This document shows positions 25,970 to 33,688 of a stretch of DNA of 64,000 bases, piece by piece. Made by a program: the position numbers and the translations under genes. The stretch lies in the NCBI RefSeq assembly GCF_011927835.1, contig NZ_JAATJH010000002.1:124001-188000 (forward strand). The letters are read 5' to 3'. Source of the stretch: Neolewinella antarctica. Its GTDB lineage: Bacteria; Bacteroidota; Bacteroidia; Chitinophagales; Saprospiraceae. The notes below the pieces were generated by a model. That model worked only from the letters and a program-made list of their open reading frames with translations, searched no databases and was not told where the DNA came from. Position 1 is the stretch's first letter; the number at the start of each line of letters is the position of its first letter.

Positions 25970-27190
25970 TCACCAAAACTTCCATCCCGGCTTGGCGGAA
26001 CTCCCATTCTGGCTGTGAACCCCGAGCGAAACAAACTCCCCCTCGTCCCCCAAAATCAACCCCTCCCCCCGCCGGCAACAAAGCCCACTAGCCCCCGGCG
26101 TCATGAACACACTCAACTGATATCGGTAATCTTCGTCGTCCATTCCGAAGGGCGCTAGTTGCTGATAGATCGTTTGCTGCGCACCGTAATCCCCCCGCGT
26201 CTCCGCGTCCACCCCCCGGCCCGTGCGGCTGATCATGATGTTCTCGCCCATACGCCCGTAGATGGGTTTGCGGACGTAACCTAAAGCCGGATTTGGCAAG
26301 TCTGCGGGATCGAAGGCAGTGGGTAAAAGCGCCGGGTGACCCGGGTTATCCTGCCAGGCGTAGGCGAGGAGCGCTTTGTTTTGCAGCAGCATCGTCCACG
26401 CGGGGTTGAGGACGCGGACAAGGTTCTTGGTGCAGAGTTTTTCGAGTAAGTCCCAGAGTTGGGGTTCTTCGGTGAGGGCCCAGTCCCAGGGAAAGAACTT
26501 GAGGAGGTAGTAATAGCGGGTGTATTTGTCCTCGCCTTTCTCCACGAGCAAACCACCCTCTTCCTCGAAAATAAGTTCGGGTAGTTCAACCTCGTCGGCC
26601 TGCCACTTGGCTTTGCGGGCGATCTTGAGCAAAGTCTCCAGGTTGAGCCGGTCGTCTTCGTGGCCGAGGTGGGCGCCGGCGGCGATGGCTTTGCCGCGCG
26701 CGGCTTTGATCTTGGTAAACTGCTCGGTGAGGGCTTTTTCTACGGTATTCTTGAGGGGTTTGAAACCGGCTTTGCGGACGACCTCCGGTTGGATGATCGT
26801 TGCTTCCGGTAGGAGGCTGGAGGTATCCGCATTCAGTTCCAGTAGTTGGAGGGGTAGACCATCCAGTCCGCCGGCGAAGTCGAAACGGCCGAAACAGTAG
26901 TCGTCCCACTCGTTTTCGAACGACCACTGCACCAGCGGCCGCGCCCGTTCCGGAATACCCATGCGATCCAAGCGCGACGGATCGATCAGACAGCGCTTGG
27001 CCGTCGAGCGTAAAATCTCGAATAATTCATCGGCCACGCGCAGGGCGTTGGCTTCTTCTTCGGCACTGACGAGAAGGATTTCGTCGGACAAATAATCGTG
27101 GTTCTCCCCCGTGGCGTAGTACTCCAGGCCGTGCTGGCGGAAGAACTTTTCGGGGAGTACGGGCGCGTCCCGCAGGCGCTTATCCACCAA
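25970..27190 (-). CDS. Glutathionylspermidine synthase-like ATP-grasp amidoligase (YgiC/YjfC type)
   Basis: 406 residues; the E. coli relatives are near 386. ATP-grasp signatures of the GSP-synthase family: DYCFGRFDFAGGLDGLPLQLLELNADTSSLLPEA (about 98-131, shown in parts: GRFDFAGG, LLELNADT), LNPAWTMLLQNKALLAYAW, and KPIYGRMGENI near the C-terminus. The amidase half of true GspS is absent, as in YgiC/YjfC, so it should only form an amide bond, probably between a carboxylate (peptide or glutathione-like thiol) and an amine such as a polyamine. Its gene overlaps the YgiB-like lipoprotein gene by 11 nt and lies back to back with spermidine synthase and SpeD genes. Confidence 0.88.
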   Translation of the reverse strand: MVDKRLRDAPVLPEKFFRQHGLEYYATGENHDYLSDEILLVSAEEEANALRVADELFEILRSTAKRCLIDPSRLDRMGIPERARPLVQWSFENEWDDYCFGRFDFAGGLDGLPLQLLELNADTSSLLPEATIIQPEVVRKAGFKPLKNTVEKALTEQFTKIKAARGKAIAAGAHLGHEDDRLNLETLLKIARKAKWQADEVELPELIFEEEGGLLVEKGEDKYTRYYYLLKFFPWDWALTEEPQLWDLLEKLCTKNLVRVLNPAWTMLLQNKALLAYAWQDNPGHPALLPTAFDPADLPNPALGYVRKPIYGRMGENIMISRTGRGVDAETRGDYGAQQTIYQQLAPFGMDDEDYRYQLSVFMTPGASGLCCRRGEGLILGDEGEFVSLGVHSQNGSSAKPGWKFW

Positions 27191-27689
27191 CGCTCCGGGT
27201 ACTTCTGCCCGAGCCGAAGCCGGAATTGCGGGAAGAGCCGCCCGTGCGCCGCGCCGAACCGCGTACGCTGCTGCCCGCCGTGGAGTTGGCCCGGTTGTAG
27301 GCCGCGCCGTTGACGTAAGCGCCCCGGTTAATGCCGCCGCCCATCATTCGGCCCAGCATCATGTAGCCGAAAAAACCCATGCCGCCGCCACGCACGGCCC
27401 GGCTGCGGGTGCTCGTGGTGTCGCTGTTCTGGCTAACTAATTTGGCCTCTTCTAGGGTCAGCGTATCGACGTTGCCGTCGAGCGGCTGGATGATGATGCG
27501 ACTGTCGGTGACCGTCGGGACGGGGTCCTCACTAGCAATCTTAAAGTTGCCCGCGTTCACTTCGCGGACAGTGGTGATGACGCCGGTCGTGGGCTCGTCC
27601 CAGCCGGTGTCGGCCGTGTCGGTGGTGCAGCTGAAAATGCTCAGTCCGAGCCCGCAGGCCAACAAAGCGCGTAGAAATGACTTTTGCAT
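27180..27689 (-). CDS. YgiB/DUF1190-like lipoprotein
   Basis: 169 residues. Lipobox SIFSC (Cys21). A polar region is followed by the Gly/Met segment MGFFGYMMLGRMMGGG (about 104-119) and a Ser/Gly/Arg-rich tail ending FGSGRSTRSVGG. As I recall it, E. coli YgiB has the same order (a YMMGRLMGGG segment, then a Ser/Gly tail ending SRSMGG), and ygiB sits next to ygiC, as this gene does next to the YgiC-like one. The 3' end overlaps the amidoligase start, so the two are translationally coupled. Function unknown; possibly the envelope partner or substrate of the amidoligase. Confidence 0.72.
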   Translation of the reverse strand: MQKSFLRALLACGLGLSIFSCTTDTADTGWDEPTTGVITTVREVNAGNFKIASEDPVPTVTDSRIIIQPLDGNVDTLTLEEAKLVSQNSDTTSTRSRAVRGGGMGFFGYMMLGRMMGGGINRGAYVNGAAYNRANSTAGSSVRGSARRTGGSSRNSGFGSGRSTRSVGG

Positions 27690-27743
27690 GTAGTATGGTT
27701 GGATCGGTACTATAAAGGATTGCCGGCCAACTATGTTTTGCCC

Positions 27744-27821
27744 TAGGTCGAGGGCCTCTGGCCCGAATGCGCGTGCGGTAGCGCTGCCGCCGTTGCATTC
27801 GGGCCAGAGGCCCTCGACCTA
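27744..27821. repeat. Long hairpin repeat, copy 1
   Basis: TAGGTCGAGGGCCTCTGGCC mirrors GGCCAGAGGCCCTCGACCTA, with GCGGTAGCGCTGCCGC in the centre. It lies in the intergenic region between the divergent lipoprotein and spermidine synthase genes. A second family member, with different but again complementary arms, is at 32928-33019. Confidence 0.88.
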
Positions 27822-27835
27822 ATAAATTGTAATCA

Positions 27836-29389
27836 TTGCCGAAGTCTTCCGAGAAAATATTACTAATCGCCGCCGTCTTCCTCGCCGGCCTCTGCTCCAT
27901 CATCTACGAGCTCGTCATTTCCACGACGAGCGCCTACTTTCTCGGCGACAGCGTCAAGCAATTTTCGCTCACGATCGGCGTGTACATGTTTGCGATGGGC
28001 GTCGGGAGCTTCCTGACGAAGTACGTAAAGGGTAATGAATTGGAGGCGTTCGTGCGCACGGAGATTGCCCTCGGACTGCTCGGCGGGGCGTCGGTGCCGT
28101 TGTTGTACTGGCTGTTTCAGTTTCAGACGAACCAGCAGTATCAGTGGACGATGCTGGCGTTGGTGTTCGGGATCGGCTCGCTGACCGGGCTGGAGATTCC
28201 GTTGCTGGCGCGGGTGATGAAGACTTACTATCCGTTGAAGGACAGCCTCGCCAACGTGCTGGGCTACGACTACATCGGGGCGCTCGGGGCGACCTTGTTG
28301 CTCCCGTTTTTGCTGCTGCCGTTCGTGGGTTTGTACAGTTCGAGCTTGCTTTTCGGGGCGGTGAATTTGTTGCTGGGGTTGGCGGTTACGCTGTTTTTTC
28401 GGGATCAACTTCCGCTGGCGCGCCGCCGTAGGATTTACGCCTGGACCATTGGTGGCTTGGTCCTTTTCTCGGTCTTGCTGTGGCGCGCCGAGCCGTTTTT
28501 GGAGGCCTGGGAGGCACGGGCCTATCCCCACCGGGTCATTTATAAAGAGCAGTCTTCCTACCAAAACATCGTCCTGACGCAGAATGATGATGATCTCCGT
28601 TTGTACCTCAATCGCGTCATCCAATTCTCTTCGCGCGATGAATACCGTTATCACGAGGCGCTGGCGCTGGTGCCGAGTGCCTGGGGGAAGAGCAAAGTTG
28701 AACGGGCGCTCGTCCTGGGTGGTGGCGAAGGACTATTGGCTCGGGAACTCCTCAAATTACCCGAATTGCGGGAGCTAGTGATCGTCGATCTCGACGACCG
28801 CATTTTCGATCTCGCCAACCGGCACGCAGGCTTGCGCCAACTAAATAATGCTTCCCTGGACGACCCCCGCACCCGCGTCCGCGCCCAGGACGCCGCCGTT
28901 TTCCTCCGCAACGACACCGCCCACTACGACCTCATCATCGCCGACCTGCCCGACCCGGCGAACGAAAGCGTGGCCCGCCTCTACAGCACCTGGTTCTTCA
29001 AAATGGCCCGCGCCCGCCTGACCCCCGACGGCGTGTTCGCCACCCAGGCCACCAGCCCCTACCACACGAAAGATACCTACTGGTGCATCTACGAAACACT
29101 ACTCGCGAGCGGATACCAAACGGTGGCACCCTACCACGTTAACGTCCCCAGCTTTGGTGAATGGGGTTTCGTGATGGCCTCCGACAGCCCCGCCGTCACC
29201 GACGAAATAACTTACCGCCAGGACGTGCCAACCCGTTTCCTCGACCCCGAACTCGTCGCCGCCTTCGACTACTTCCCCCGCGACATGGTCAACCCCGGCG
29301 GCCTGCGCCCCAACCGCCTCGACAAGCCCGTGCTACTGGATTATTTCCTCGCCGAATGGTCGAGCTGGCAACGCGAAAAAACGATGTGA
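27836..29389 (+). CDS. Membrane-bound spermidine synthase-like aminopropyltransferase
   Basis: 517 residues from the TTG at 27836; an in-frame TAA lies just upstream, so no longer form is possible. The first about 210 residues are hydrophobic (six or seven helices, starting ILLIAAVFLAGLCSIIYELVIS with the conserved Tyr-Glu). The second half is a Rossmann-fold spermidine synthase domain: DEYRYHEALALVPS, ALVLGGGEGLLARELLK, VIVDLDDRIFDLA, and YDLIIADLPDP (catalytic-loop Asp). It should transfer an aminopropyl group from decarboxylated AdoMet, which the next gene's product makes. The start of the speD gene overlaps its stop (TGATG). Confidence 0.88.
   Translation: MPKSSEKILLIAAVFLAGLCSIIYELVISTTSAYFLGDSVKQFSLTIGVYMFAMGVGSFLTKYVKGNELEAFVRTEIALGLLGGASVPLLYWLFQFQTNQQYQWTMLALVFGIGSLTGLEIPLLARVMKTYYPLKDSLANVLGYDYIGALGATLLLPFLLLPFVGLYSSSLLFGAVNLLLGLAVTLFFRDQLPLARRRRIYAWTIGGLVLFSVLLWRAEPFLEAWEARAYPHRVIYKEQSSYQNIVLTQNDDDLRLYLNRVIQFSSRDEYRYHEALALVPSAWGKSKVERALVLGGGEGLLARELLKLPELRELVIVDLDDRIFDLANRHAGLRQLNNASLDDPRTRVRAQDAAVFLRNDTAHYDLIIADLPDPANESVARLYSTWFFKMARARLTPDGVFATQATSPYHTKDTYWCIYETLLASGYQTVAPYHVNVPSFGEWGFVMASDSPAVTDEITYRQDVPTRFLDPELVAAFDYFPRDMVNPGGLRPNRLDKPVLLDYFLAEWSSWQREKTM
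28868..28887. repeat. GC-rich repeat inside the spermidine synthase gene
   Basis: CGCACCCGCGTCCGCGCCC is the exact inverse of GGGCGCGGACGCGGGTGCG; here it encodes RTRVRA in the region after the Rossmann Asp. A second in-gene copy is at 10058-10078 in the GH43 signal peptide (TRVSA). Confidence 0.65.
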
Positions 29390-29796
29390 TGAGTGAAACA
29401 CCCGCCCCCCCAACCGCCCTCGGCCGCCACGTCCTCCTCGAACTGTACGACTGCGACGCCGATCTCCTTAAATTCCCGCCCGATAGCGAACGCATCTTAT
29501 TGGGTGCCGCCGCCGCGATGGGTGCAACCGTGATGGGCAGCCATTTTCACGCCTTCCCGACCCACGGCGTGAGTGGGGTGGTGATTATTGCGGAATCCCA
29601 CCTAACGGTTCACACCTGGCCGGAACACGGCTATGCGGCGGTCGACGTTTTTTCTTGCGGCGTGTTGGATTTGGAAGCGGGCATTAGTTACTTAACGAAG
29701 GCCTACGGTGCCAAACGGACGGACCAGAAAGTCGTGGAACGAGGCCTGCTGACACCTTCACTGAAGACGAGAGATCACTCCGCTTCTAGCACATAA
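29389..29796 (+). CDS. speD: S-adenosylmethionine decarboxylase proenzyme
   Basis: 135 residues from the ATG overlapping the spermidine synthase stop by one base. Prokaryotic AdoMetDC: the self-cleavage site Glu69-Ser70 in AESHLTVHTWPEHGYAAVDVFSCG gives the pyruvoyl group at Ser70; His75 and Cys90 are the catalytic partners. Makes decarboxylated AdoMet, the aminopropyl donor. Its 3' end overlaps the convergent membrane protein gene by 22 nt. The tail after KVVERGLL is slightly longer than needed. Confidence 0.95.
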   Translation: MSETPAPPTALGRHVLLELYDCDADLLKFPPDSERILLGAAAAMGATVMGSHFHAFPTHGVSGVVIIAESHLTVHTWPEHGYAAVDVFSCGVLDLEAGISYLTKAYGAKRTDQKVVERGLLTPSLKTRDHSASST

Positions 29797-31130
29797 AAAG
29801 GGATGTAGGTTGTGCGGAAGTTTTCCTCTGGTTTGTCTTCGTCAAGGGGGTAGTGGGTGACGACGCGGATGGTGTGGCGGCCCGGCGCGGGTAGGCGATC
29901 CGTCATTTCAAGGCGTACGCCGAATTGCTCCAAGCCCACGCTAGTGTGAAAATCACGCAGAAAATCCGGGTCGTCTATTTTCTCTTCGTCGAGATAAATC
30001 TCCACGTATTCTTTGGCGCAGCGCAGGCCATGTTGACGCCTGGCTAATCGCCGGGCCTCCCTTTCCAGGTCATCAGCCGGTTCGGGGTCGCTACAGTTAT
30101 CTAACATAATCTTCCACTCCCGTTCGGGTAAGGGTACCCACACCCAGAGCGGCCCCGTAGATTCGACGTGCAAGGTATTTAGCATGGGTTCGTAGAAGAG
30201 GTCGGTCTTATCGGTATCGACGTAGTTTTTGGGGTCGATCACGGTGGGGTCGTTTCCCATGCGGTGGTAACGATCATCCATAAACTCCGGCTTAAGGATA
30301 TCGGAGACCGCCAACAGAAAACCGAAACCGAAACTGATGAGCGTGAAGACTACGATGCCAGTAACGATCTTACCAACGGTAGCTTTTTCGGTACCCTTGT
30401 TCGTAGCGGAGTTGGAAGAGAGCAACATTAATCCGCTCGTCGTAAAGTGGTGATTGATGGGTATGATGAGCCTGTTCATCACCTTGACGAAGGGGAAGTG
30501 GTAGCGTTTCACCCATTGTTTTTCCCGTAAAGTCTTTAAATTGAAAACCCCGGAAATAAGGGAGAGCGCCAGCACCAAAGCCACGGGAACCAGGCCAATC
30601 CTGATGGCCCAAAATTCCGGCACGCCCAGTATGCCCATCCCGGTGATGGCGAAGAGAATAATCGAGAGAATAAGCCCGATGTTGAAGAATAGGCCCGCGA
30701 AAGTAAAGCCCGTGCCGAAAAGCCCGCTCGCCATTTCATCCAACCGAGTCAGTAAGCCATCGATGTTCCCGTATTCCGCGAAGGCCTTGTCCTGGTAATC
30801 CTGACTATTTATTTCCGACCTGACCATTCCCTCGGGGTAAATGCTTTGCAAGCCAACCAGCCCGATCCAGAGTGCCCGGACGATGAAATGGAAAATAAAC
30901 AAGAAAACCAGCCCGTAGACAAAGGCCGCCCAGTAACCCGTAACGTAAGCCCAGAACCCGAGTAGGGAGCGATCGACGTTGAGTAGTAAGTAATGCTGTA
31001 GGCGCTCCAGTAAGACGGGTAGTTGCAGCGAACCGAAAATGGCCGCTCCGGAAATGATTAGTTCCGCCTGCCAGCTATCCCGGGCGAGGCGGCGCATCCA
31101 CTTTGGCCGGGGCTTAGTATCGTTTTTCAT
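29775..31130 (-). CDS. Polytopic membrane protein of unknown function
   Basis: 451 residues. Hydrophobic segments near 24-44, 58-95 (two), 140-168, 173-200 and 250-275, with a charged cytoplasmic-looking loop (QSIYPEGMVRSEINSQDYQDKA) between. The last about 175 residues are soluble and beta-rich (LHVESTGPLWVWVPLP, EYVEIYLDEEKIDDPDF, PGRHTIRVVTHYPLDED). I do not recognise the family. It converges on, and overlaps, speD by 22 nt, so the two transcripts are antisense at their ends; whether it belongs to the polyamine block is open. Confidence 0.75.
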   Translation of the reverse strand: MKNDTKPRPKWMRRLARDSWQAELIISGAAIFGSLQLPVLLERLQHYLLLNVDRSLLGFWAYVTGYWAAFVYGLVFLFIFHFIVRALWIGLVGLQSIYPEGMVRSEINSQDYQDKAFAEYGNIDGLLTRLDEMASGLFGTGFTFAGLFFNIGLILSIILFAITGMGILGVPEFWAIRIGLVPVALVLALSLISGVFNLKTLREKQWVKRYHFPFVKVMNRLIIPINHHFTTSGLMLLSSNSATNKGTEKATVGKIVTGIVVFTLISFGFGFLLAVSDILKPEFMDDRYHRMGNDPTVIDPKNYVDTDKTDLFYEPMLNTLHVESTGPLWVWVPLPEREWKIMLDNCSDPEPADDLEREARRLARRQHGLRCAKEYVEIYLDEEKIDDPDFLRDFHTSVGLEQFGVRLEMTDRLPAPGRHTIRVVTHYPLDEDKPEENFRTTYIPFYVLEAE

Positions 31131-31255
31131 GCCGGCTAATATAGGGCGGGCGTGGTGGCTCGCGAAGAGGTGTTTCGACGAAGCTTAGTCAGAATTCGAT
31201 CAGTAGGAAAACGACCTGCCCCAGCGAAGTACTTAATATTGCGGTGGAATACACC

Positions 31256-32017
31256 CTACGCCATTTTGAGCCGCGGCTGGGAAAATAACCTAACCCCTAG
31301 CACCGAAAACAATACCGCCACTGCCAACGCCACGTAAAAAATAGTCGAATACGTCTCCGCATGTTTCACGCAAATCGCCACGAACGCCCAAACCACCACA
31401 CCCGCGTAAGCCGCACTTCCGAACCGCCAGGCCGTGAACCCGGCAATGCCTGCGGCTACGAGCATCATTACTACCGTCCAGGTCACTGCGGAGAGCGGAC
31501 CACCGTCCCAGCCCGTAAAGTCAAGATCACTCGCTACGTTGAGTACCGTCGCTAAGGTCACCCACGCGAAGTAGACGTAAAAGACGAACCGCTCCAGCCA
31601 GTAGTTGACCGGCGCGCCGGCGGCTTCGATGCGATTGAGCAGTACGTTGATCCGAAACAGCGAAACGAGCATAAAGACGATCACCGCCACCGTCGACCAC
31701 ACCTGATCGTAACTCGCCAGCGCCAGCCAGACGCCGTTGGCCACCACGTTGGCTGCGTACCAGAGGCGGAGTTCGATCCAGGCCGGGTGTTCCTCCCGTT
31801 TCTTGAAAAGTTGGTAAATCGGAAAAATTAACAATCCGATGTAAATAGGGCCCCAGATCGCGAAAGCGTAACCCGCCGGTACGATTAGCGGAGCCGTTGC
31901 GCGCGAGGTGCTGCCGATGGGGTTGGGGCCGAGATAGCCGAGGCTATTCATCGCGTAAAGAGCGGCTAGCGTAAGCAGGCCACCGAGGGCCACGAAGCGG
32001 GAAGTACGGTGCGTCAT
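31256..32017 (-). CDS. TspO/MBR-related membrane protein
   Basis: 253 residues, about seven hydrophobic segments rich in Trp/Tyr. APLIVPAGYAFAIWGPIYIGLLIFPIYQ and NGVWLALASYDQVW resemble the longer TspO/MBR-related proteins (often labelled tryptophan-rich sensory protein). Ligand (tetrapyrrole in TspO) is unproven here. Follows the uridine-phosphorylase-like gene on the same strand by 14 nt, so probably co-transcribed. Confidence 0.75.
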   Translation of the reverse strand: MTHRTSRFVALGGLLTLAALYAMNSLGYLGPNPIGSTSRATAPLIVPAGYAFAIWGPIYIGLLIFPIYQLFKKREEHPAWIELRLWYAANVVANGVWLALASYDQVWSTVAVIVFMLVSLFRINVLLNRIEAAGAPVNYWLERFVFYVYFAWVTLATVLNVASDLDFTGWDGGPLSAVTWTVVMMLVAAGIAGFTAWRFGSAAYAGVVVWAFVAICVKHAETYSTIFYVALAVAVLFSVLGVRLFSQPRLKMA

Positions 32018-32031
32018 ACCGTTTTAATCCC

Positions 32032-32910
32032 TCAACCCTCGCGCATGTTCGTCGCCAGTTCCAACCCGCGTTCGATGAGTTTTTCCACCACCTCACCGGG
32101 CCGCTCGTGAAAAGTTCCCAGCGCACGGTTCGCAATGAGCGCGGAAACGGAGACCGCCCGGTGGCCGAGCGCCGTTGCCAGCCCGTAGATGCCGGAGGTT
32201 TCCATCTCGATGTTGGTAAGGCGTAAGTCGCCCTCTTGCCAGTTGCGGAGGCGTTCGAGTAGACCTGCGTGCAGGCCCGCCCGTAAGCGCAAACTCCGCC
32301 CCTGCGGCCCGTAAAAGCCGGATGCCGTGAGGGTTACGCCGCGCGGTAGATCGCTTTCCGCAAAAATACTCGGCAGGGTGGGGCGGACGACCAAAATCGG
32401 AACCGGAAACTTTACCTCGCCCCGGTCCAGGTGCGCGTGCAGGCTGTAAGCCAGCGGATCGGGCACGCTCGCGTCAAGGTAAAAGGGTAGAAGACCGTCG
32501 GCGGCTAAAGCGGCTTCACTCATTAGGAAGCTGCCGAGCGGCAGGTCGGGCTGAAAGGAGCCGGAGGTGCCGAGGCGGATGAAGGTCAATTTAGCCAGGT
32601 CGTCCTTTACTTCTCGCTTGTCCAGGTCAATGTTGAACAGTGCGTCGAGCTCGTTGAGGACGATGTCAATGTTGTCCGTTCCGATGCCGGTAGAGACGAC
32701 TGTCAGCGGAACGCCGTCCAGTTCACCCGTATGGGTCACGAACTCACGGGCCTCGACGCGGGTGGTGACCTTGTCAAATTTATCAGAAATCAGCTTTACC
32801 CGTTCGGGGTCGCCCACCGTGATGATGGTTTTGGCAACTTGCTCGGGGTGAAGGTTCAGGTGGTAGATGGCTCCGCTGGGGCGGAGGATTAGTTCGGAGG
32901 CTTGAATCAT
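32032..32910 (-). CDS. Nucleoside phosphorylase (uridine phosphorylase-like)
   Basis: 292 residues from the ATG at 32910; a longer frame to 33015 crosses the hairpin repeat and is rejected. PNP/UDP family motifs: HLNLHPEQVAKTIITVGDPERV (phosphate-binding Gly-Asp), TVVSTGIGTDNIDIVLNELDAL, RLGTSGSFQPDLPLGS (second phosphate loop), and TNIEMETSGIYGLATALGH (ribose-binding Met-Glu). Cleaves a nucleoside with phosphate for base salvage. Uridine is the most likely substrate from the GTSG and EMETSG context, but other pyrimidine nucleosides are possible. Confidence 0.88.
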   Translation of the reverse strand: MIQASELILRPSGAIYHLNLHPEQVAKTIITVGDPERVKLISDKFDKVTTRVEAREFVTHTGELDGVPLTVVSTGIGTDNIDIVLNELDALFNIDLDKREVKDDLAKLTFIRLGTSGSFQPDLPLGSFLMSEAALAADGLLPFYLDASVPDPLAYSLHAHLDRGEVKFPVPILVVRPTLPSIFAESDLPRGVTLTASGFYGPQGRSLRLRAGLHAGLLERLRNWQEGDLRLTNIEMETSGIYGLATALGHRAVSVSALIANRALGTFHERPGEVVEKLIERGLELATNMREG

Positions 32911-32927
32911 GTATGTATTGCTTTCAA

Positions 32928-33019
32928 AAGGTTGAGGGCATCCTGCCCGACCCCGATAGCTATCGGGGAACGGCGGTAGCGCTACCGCACGCGCGTTCGG
33001 GCAAGATGCCCTCAACCTT
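32928..33019. repeat. Long hairpin repeat, copy 2
   Basis: AAGGTTGAGGGCATCCTGCC mirrors GGCAAGATGCCCTCAACCTT, centre GCGGTAGCGCTACCGC, with a CCCCGATAGCTATCGGGG palindrome inserted at 32951-32968. It fills the region between the YtxJ gene and the phosphorylase start, 17 nt from that ATG, so it lies in the phosphorylase leader or just 3' of ytxJ. Confidence 0.88.
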
Positions 33020-33023
33020 GGTG

Positions 33024-33353
33024 TTACGCTAAATCTTTAACTGCATTTTTCAAGACCCGCTCCTGAATATCCCCCCGCCATTGGCTACTAACGGCCTTGC
33101 CTTTATGAACGACAATCGTCTGCGGGCTCTTATGCTCCACGCCCAGCTTCTCGGCGATCTCCACTTTGAGTTCCGGCGTGTACTGGAGAGTAATACCGTA
33201 GATGTCGAGATCGTGCTTGGTGTTGGCGACCTCGATCTGCGCGGCGGCGGAAAACGGGCAAGTGGCGGAATGCTTGAAAATGACGATCGGCTTCTCCTGG
33301 CTGGCGTCGAGCGCGGCCTGGAAATCGGCGGAGGTTTTCATTACGTTGAACAT
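33024..33353 (-). CDS. ytxJ: YtxJ-type bacillithiol system thiol-disulfide protein
   Basis: 109 residues. Thioredoxin-like fold of the YtxJ (DUF2847) family: VIFKHSATCPFSAAAQ with a single active-site Cys (about residue 32, monothiol TCPFS), then VEHKSPQTIVVHKGKAV with the cis-Pro loop. Proposed bacilliredoxin-like role in reducing bacillithiolated proteins; the YpdA homologue at 45955 supports bacillithiol use in this organism. A shorter start at the Met5 is possible. Confidence 0.9.
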   Translation of the reverse strand: MFNVMKTSADFQAALDASQEKPIVIFKHSATCPFSAAAQIEVANTKHDLDIYGITLQYTPELKVEIAEKLGVEHKSPQTIVVHKGKAVSSQWRGDIQERVLKNAVKDLA

Positions 33354-33409
33354 GGTTGGGGGAGTTTATTGGACTAAGGTTGGGGAGGGGATAAGGTTCG
33401 CTGGGAGAG

Positions 33410-33688
33410 AGTAAGGCGGTAGGGAGAATTAGGCGGTAGACTGGTAGGCGGTATTAGGCGGTATTAGGCGGTAGGCTGGTAGGCGGTAGTACGTTATCCG
33501 TGAGAATAGCTGGAAACTTGAGGAGTTCGTTACCATAAACAGGTGTACGTTTTAGGGGAACCAAGACACAAGTAATACGTGCAGTCGATACGGTAAATAT
33601 TTCTATATCCAAAAGCAGCTATCGAAGCGAATCTACCGCCTACCGCCTACCGCCTAAATCTTCCTACCACCTAAAACCCTACCGCCTA
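33410..33688. repeat. TAGGCGGTA runs in inverted orientation
   Basis: Left arm 33410-33490 repeats TAGGCGGTA/AGGCGGTATT several times; right arm about 33632-33688 is the inverse (CTACCGCCTACCGCCTA). About 140 nt of unrelated sequence lies between with no gene. The right arm runs into the channel gene's stop codon. It makes up the 332-nt gap. Confidence 0.85.

Noticed and set aside
32911..33015. N-terminal extension of the nucleoside phosphorylase
   Set aside because: Encoded by the long hairpin repeat; the normal family start is the ATG at 32910.
33410..33490. Possible CRISPR array (short direct repeats)
   Set aside because: Units are about 9 nt with no unique spacers of regular length, and the other arm is an inverted copy; no cas genes nearby.
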